Below are positions 5,680-8,419 of a stretch of 8,419 nt of DNA, piece by piece. The translations under genes and the position numbers were made by a program. This DNA is from CAYMAX01 sp964388595. Its GTDB lineage: Bacteria > Bacteroidota > Bacteroidia > Bacteroidales > UBA932. How positions within the stretch are numbered: the first letter of the stretch is position 1; every line of letters begins with the position of its first letter. Location of the stretch: contig CAYMAX010000056.1 of the NCBI GenBank assembly GCA_964388595.1, positions 1 to 8,419 on the forward strand, written 5' to 3'. Below the pieces are notes generated by a model, which did no database searches, was not told the origin of the DNA, and saw only the letters and a list, made by a program, of their open reading frames with translations.

Positions 5680-6827
5680 AATCGTATTGATTTAGAAGTT
5701 ATTATTCGCTCGATGACCATCACTGCGAGGGAAAGGGCGACAGGGATGATGGTGAGATTAAGATGTTGAGGCAGGGGGACGATGAAGATGGCTTCGAGAA
5801 TGGCTATACCCGACAGGATGTAGATAGCCCACTCTTTGACCTTGCCCTCTTTGAGAAACACAGGGACGAGAAACAGAGGATTGGTCCACAGCAGATTCCA
5901 ATTGCATTTGGTCCAGATGTGATTTGTGCCAAACCACATAAAGAAAAGGATGACACCGCAGACTCCCAAGAGTATGTACATCACATTGGAGAGCTTTCTC
6001 AAAAGACGTCTGTTGGTAAACAAAAGGATGAGGTAGAAGATGAAAATGTAGCTGAAGACCATCACAGGCTGGGAGATGAAGCTAAAGAATGGTCTCCATT
6101 TGCCGCTTCTCTCTCTGGCCGGTACAATCACGACAGAATCTTCCATCAGCCCCTTTTTGCAGGCGGGGTTGTAGTATTCTGCAAGATGATGAGCAAGCTG
6201 GCATGGCAGGAACATCTCTTCGTCGTAGGTCATTTTCCTGTCCACTCTCTGTCCGAGAAGTAAATCTATGCCCAACCTCAGCCAATGGACATCTTGGAGG
6301 TAGATGTAAAGATTGTCCCTGAATGTATTATTTGTGGTGAAGTGGGGCGATATGAATTCATTGCTGTCGAAGAGGTCTCTCACTCTGGTGGCGCAGTTGT
6401 CTATCAGGAAGTCATAGAGGTAGAACCTTTTCTCGGGTCGGTGATTGTCCATAAGAAATGAGTAGATGGAAGCTTTCTGCCCTGGTGAGAGGTTGCATAC
6501 CTGCTCGCTCACTCCGCGTCCCTCTTTTTTGTAGGAATTGACAAATTGATGGAAATAATTGATGGAAAGCATATAACGAAGATCGCCTCTTAAAAATTTG
6601 AGCAGAAAATGAGGCTCTTCGAAGCTATATGTGCCGTAATTAAATACTATGTCACGATGATGGACAGAATCGACCACTCTCACAGCAGTATGCCCGAAAG
6701 CGGCTGCCACATCACCTGTACCCTGAGTGCAGGTAAGAAGGCTGATTCTAAGTCCGGAAGAGTCATTGTCGGCGTGGATTGCCGTCACAATGAGAGAAAA
6801 AAGCAATATGGTAATCACCCGTTTCAT
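5676..6827 (-). CDS. DUF4105 / Lnb-type membrane protein, candidate lipoprotein N-acyltransferase
   Basis: The 383-residue protein has an N-terminal signal peptide or signal anchor (residues 1-18, MKRVITILLFSLIVTAIHA), a periplasmic domain (~24-245) and about five membrane segments near 252-271, 281-300, 311-326, 333-351 and 358-375. The periplasmic domain has the family marks LLTCTQGTGDVAAAFGHTAVR with His46, and FLIDNCATRVRDLF with Cys145. These are likely catalytic, as in papain-like or NlpC-like cysteine enzymes. The loop HIWTKCNWNLLWTNPL (303-318) between membrane segments is also typical. This is the Lnb N-terminal periplasmic domain family. Lnb in Enterococcus transfers an acyl chain to lipoprotein N-termini, and I recall relatives in Bacteroides being tied to lipoprotein N-acylation. 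I infer the same role at the inner membrane. The start is ATG 6827, which puts the signal sequence first and leaves 13 nt after the transporter gene; the longer ATG at 6869 would overlap it. Confidence 0.85.
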   Translation of the reverse strand: MKRVITILLFSLIVTAIHADNDSSGLRISLLTCTQGTGDVAAAFGHTAVRVVDSVHHRDIVFNYGTYSFEEPHFLLKFLRGDLRYMLSINYFHQFVNSYKKEGRGVSEQVCNLSPGQKASIYSFLMDNHRPEKRFYLYDFLIDNCATRVRDLFDSNEFISPHFTTNNTFRDNLYIYLQDVHWLRLGIDLLLGQRVDRKMTYDEEMFLPCQLAHHLAEYYNPACKKGLMEDSVVIVPARERSGKWRPFFSFISQPVMVFSYIFIFYLILLFTNRRLLRKLSNVMYILLGVCGVILFFMWFGTNHIWTKCNWNLLWTNPLFLVPVFLKEGKVKEWAIYILSGIAILEAIFIVPLPQHLNLTIIPVALSLAVMVIERIITSKSIRL

Positions 6828-6840
6828 AGAGAGACCAAAG

Positions 6841-7710
6841 TTAATGTTTTTTTGGAATAGAGAGTGCACTTTGAAGTGCGACCGAAGCTATAATGAGGAA
6901 AAGTCCTATGTAAAATGAGAAATTGAGTTCCTTGGCTTCGCCGAAAAATATGAAAGCTATGAGAATGCTGTAGATGGGTTCGAGGTTGTAGGAGAGTGTC
7001 AGGGTGAAGGCGGAGATGGTCTTCAGGCACTCTATCTGGTAGAGGAAAGGGATGACGGTGCAGGCTCCTGCCAATACCACCAGCCAGACGATATCTAGGG
7101 TGGTGGCTGCGAAAGTGACATTGGGAAATATCATCAGATAAAATGGTGTGAGGACCATCAGTACCATAAATCCTGAGAGCATCTCGTAGAAGAGCATGTT
7201 GGAAGAGGAGCAGACGTTTTCCCATTTTTTGGTAAAAATGGTGAAAAGGGAGCCGAGGAGGGCTGTGATGATTCCGAAGGTGATACCGAGACGATATTTG
7301 GTGTCGAAAGTGAAGATAAGCATGATGCCGACTATGGAGATGACACCGAGCAGGAGTTCACGGACGAATAGTTTTTTCTTGAGTATGATGGGTTCACAGA
7401 TGGCCGTGAAGAACCCCGAAAGGGAGAGACATACCACCCCGACCGAGATGTTGGAGTTCATAATGGAGGCGTAGAATGCTACCCAGTGAAAAGCGATGAG
7501 TGTACCTATCAGAAACACCTTTAAGAAGCTTTTGAAAGGGAGTTTTTTGAGTTTACGGGTGGCCAGCATCACCACTAGCAGGATGGCAGTCACCATCAGC
7601 AGACGGTACCATACCAGCACAAACTGGTCGAGGTGAATCAACTTGCCGAATACACCTGTAAATCCTGCCAGCAATATGGCGATATGGAGCTTGATATAGT
7701 CTTTGTACAT
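6841..7710 (-). CDS. EamA-type transporter of the drug/metabolite transporter superfamily
   Basis: The 289-residue inner-membrane protein is almost entirely hydrophobic, with room for ten helices in two EamA repeats (~6-135 and ~145-280). The second repeat ends in the typical LEPIYSILIAFIFFGEA motif, followed by a last helix ending near ASVALQS. Such proteins move small metabolites such as amino acids or nucleobases; the substrate here cannot be deduced. The start is ATG 7710 (MYKDYIKLHIAILLAG); an upstream in-frame TTG at 7719 would add three residues and falls in a possible promoter element. It is the first gene of the leftward operon and is divergent from the small gene at 7804. The DUF4105 start follows its stop after 13 nt. 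Confidence 0.92.
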   Translation of the reverse strand: MYKDYIKLHIAILLAGFTGVFGKLIHLDQFVLVWYRLLMVTAILLVVMLATRKLKKLPFKSFLKVFLIGTLIAFHWVAFYASIMNSNISVGVVCLSLSGFFTAICEPIILKKKLFVRELLLGVISIVGIMLIFTFDTKYRLGITFGIITALLGSLFTIFTKKWENVCSSSNMLFYEMLSGFMVLMVLTPFYLMIFPNVTFAATTLDIVWLVVLAGACTVIPFLYQIECLKTISAFTLTLSYNLEPIYSILIAFIFFGEAKELNFSFYIGLFLIIASVALQSALSIPKKH

Positions 7711-7716
7711 CGCCCG

Positions 7717-7724
7717 CAAAGTTA
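7717..7724 (-). promoter_or_regulatory. Possible -7 element of the leftward operon
   Basis: On the minus strand the octamer is TAACTTTG, matching TAnnTTTG. It ends only 7 nt before ATG 7710, so use of this element would give an almost leaderless mRNA. A TTTG (plus-strand CAAA at 7739-7742) lies 14 nt upstream, shorter than the usual 19-21. Confidence 0.3.
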
Positions 7725-7759
7725 TCTTTTAGAAATCACAAAACCATAAAAATTATAAT

Positions 7760-7767
7760 TACATTTG
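7760..7767 (+). promoter_or_regulatory. Likely -7 element for the small gene and guaB
   Basis: TACATTTG fits the Bacteroidota -7 consensus TAnnTTTG and would give a leader of roughly 30 nt before ATG 7804. No TTTG is seen at the expected -33 distance, where the sequence is A-rich. Confidence 0.45.
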
Positions 7768-7803
7768 CAGGATGAAAAAACACAAACTATATATCTAATC
7801 GTT

Positions 7804-8076
7804 ATGAACTTAAGAGTAATTAAAAAAGACGTAGATTTCCTGACACAGGAATTTCTTTCAGATGCAGTCATAAGTCTTAACTTCGCCAAAGAGGAGAAGA
7901 AGAAAGAGAAGATTCTCAATATTATCAATGAAGTTATCGCCATAAGAGATGAGACTTTCGCCAAAATCAATCATCCCGACAGCAAGAATCCAAAAGCATT
8001 TTTCCATACACTCGGAGAGGATTTTGTAAAAGCTATTGACGCCCAATACGACAAACTCAGCAAAGCCATCAAATAA
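7804..8076 (+). CDS. Conserved-looking small helical protein of unknown function
   Basis: The 90-residue product (MNLRVIKKDVDFLTQEFLSD at the start) is charged, probably all-helical and cytoplasmic, with no signal peptide, membrane segment, cysteine or recognisable motif. I do not recognise a named family. The layout (KKDVDFLTQEFLSDA, then a Lys/Glu helix, then IRDETFAKINHPDSKN) resembles short uncharacterised proteins common in Bacteroidales, but that is only an impression. The start is ATG 7804; an in-frame TTG at 7765 overlaps the -7 element and is unlikely. Its stop TAA shares a base with the guaB ATG (TAATG at 8074-8078), so the two genes are almost certainly co-transcribed and probably translationally coupled. 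Confidence 0.85.
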   Translation: MNLRVIKKDVDFLTQEFLSDAVISLNFAKEEKKKEKILNIINEVIAIRDETFAKINHPDSKNPKAFFHTLGEDFVKAIDAQYDKLSKAIK

Positions 8077-8419
8077 TGGAGATACTCACTAATACTCCTA
8101 TCATGGAAGGACTCACTTTTGATGATGTCCTTTTAGTCCCTGCTCGTTCCGAAGTTCTTCCTCGAGAGGTCAATATCGATACCGATTTCACTACCGATAT
8201 CAGGCTTCACTCTCCGCTTGTATCTGCAGCTATGGATACAGTCACGGAGGCTGAGCTGGCCATCTCTATAGCAAGAGCAGGAGGTATCGGTGTCATTCAC
8301 AAAAATATGACTATCGAGCAGCAGATGGAGCAGGTGAAGAGAGTTAAGAGGGCAGAAAACGGCATGATTTACGACACCATCACGCTTATGGGTGACCAGA
8401 CAGTGGGATATGCTCTCCG
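8076..8419 (+). CDS. guaB: IMP dehydrogenase, N-terminal part (runs off window)
   Basis: The first 114 codons of IMP dehydrogenase are present. The enzyme is the NAD-dependent step from IMP to XMP that commits purines to guanine nucleotides. The signatures seen are GLTFDDVLLVPARSEVLP, the barrel segment LVSAAMDTVTEAELAISIAR, and AGGIGVIHKNM followed by KRAENGMI. The window ends about where the CBS (Bateman) pair should begin. The start is ATG 8076, overlapping the preceding stop as TAATG. A second in-frame ATG at 8103 is less likely, because Bacteroidales relatives also carry a short N-terminal extension before the GLTFDDV motif. The active-site Cys loop lies beyond the window. Confidence 0.96.
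   Translation, partial: MEILTNTPIMEGLTFDDVLLVPARSEVLPREVNIDTDFTTDIRLHSPLVSAAMDTVTEAELAISIARAGGIGVIHKNMTIEQQMEQVKRVKRAENGMIYDTITLMGDQTVGYAL

Noticed and set aside
5763..6263. Plus-strand 166-codon frame antisense to the DUF4105 gene
   Set aside because: The minus-strand gene has clear family motifs and membrane segments. This frame is its mirror.
1..8419. CRISPR array, tRNA or rRNA genes, insertion-sequence ends
   Set aside because: I looked for regular direct repeats with spacers, cloverleaf-like sequences and transposase frames, and found none.

Overview
The window looks like a chromosomal stretch of a Bacteroidales bacterium (phylum Bacteroidota). The evidence is a TAnnTTTG-type -7 element with a TTTG -33 element in front of rpsO, gene starts mostly without Shine-Dalgarno sequences, and the protein repertoire: a DUF4105/Lnb-type membrane protein, a YhcH-type protein, and IMP dehydrogenase and PNPase of Bacteroidales type. 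I cannot name the genus.

Left end (1-~936, minus strand): AT-rich DNA unlike the rest. One open frame runs off the left edge. It encodes a glycine/proline/charged linker, a barnase/EndoU/colicin/RelE-like (PBECR-type) nuclease domain, a lysine/glutamate-rich linker and the start of an inorganic-pyrophosphatase-like domain. That architecture belongs to the 'polyvalent proteins' of Bacteroidota phages and conjugative elements, so a mobile element or its remnant abuts the ribosomal gene rpsO. A second plausible small ORF overlaps its 5' end in another frame.

Middle (1059-4400, plus strand): a core cluster of rpsO (ribosomal protein S15), an intrinsic terminator/attenuator, pnp (polynucleotide phosphorylase with an added Arg/Asp/Gly-rich tail) and an HD-domain phosphohydrolase gene 18 nt behind pnp. 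The HD gene runs tail-to-tail into the next operon with a 125-bp overlap of coding sequence.

Right-middle (7710 down to 4276, minus strand): a tight four-gene operon, in transcription order an EamA-type drug/metabolite transporter, a DUF4105 (Lnb-like) membrane protein with a likely lipoprotein N-acyltransferase role, a YhcH/YjgK/YiaL protein, and a YhcC-type (TIGR01212) radical SAM protein. Spacings are +13, -4 and +3 nt.

Right end (7760-8419, plus strand): a divergent 90-residue helical protein of unknown function whose stop codon overlaps the start of guaB (IMP dehydrogenase) by one base. guaB runs off the right edge. Most of the window is ordinary core genome. The unusual parts are the mobile-element gene at the left edge, its overlapping frame, and the convergent gene overlap.
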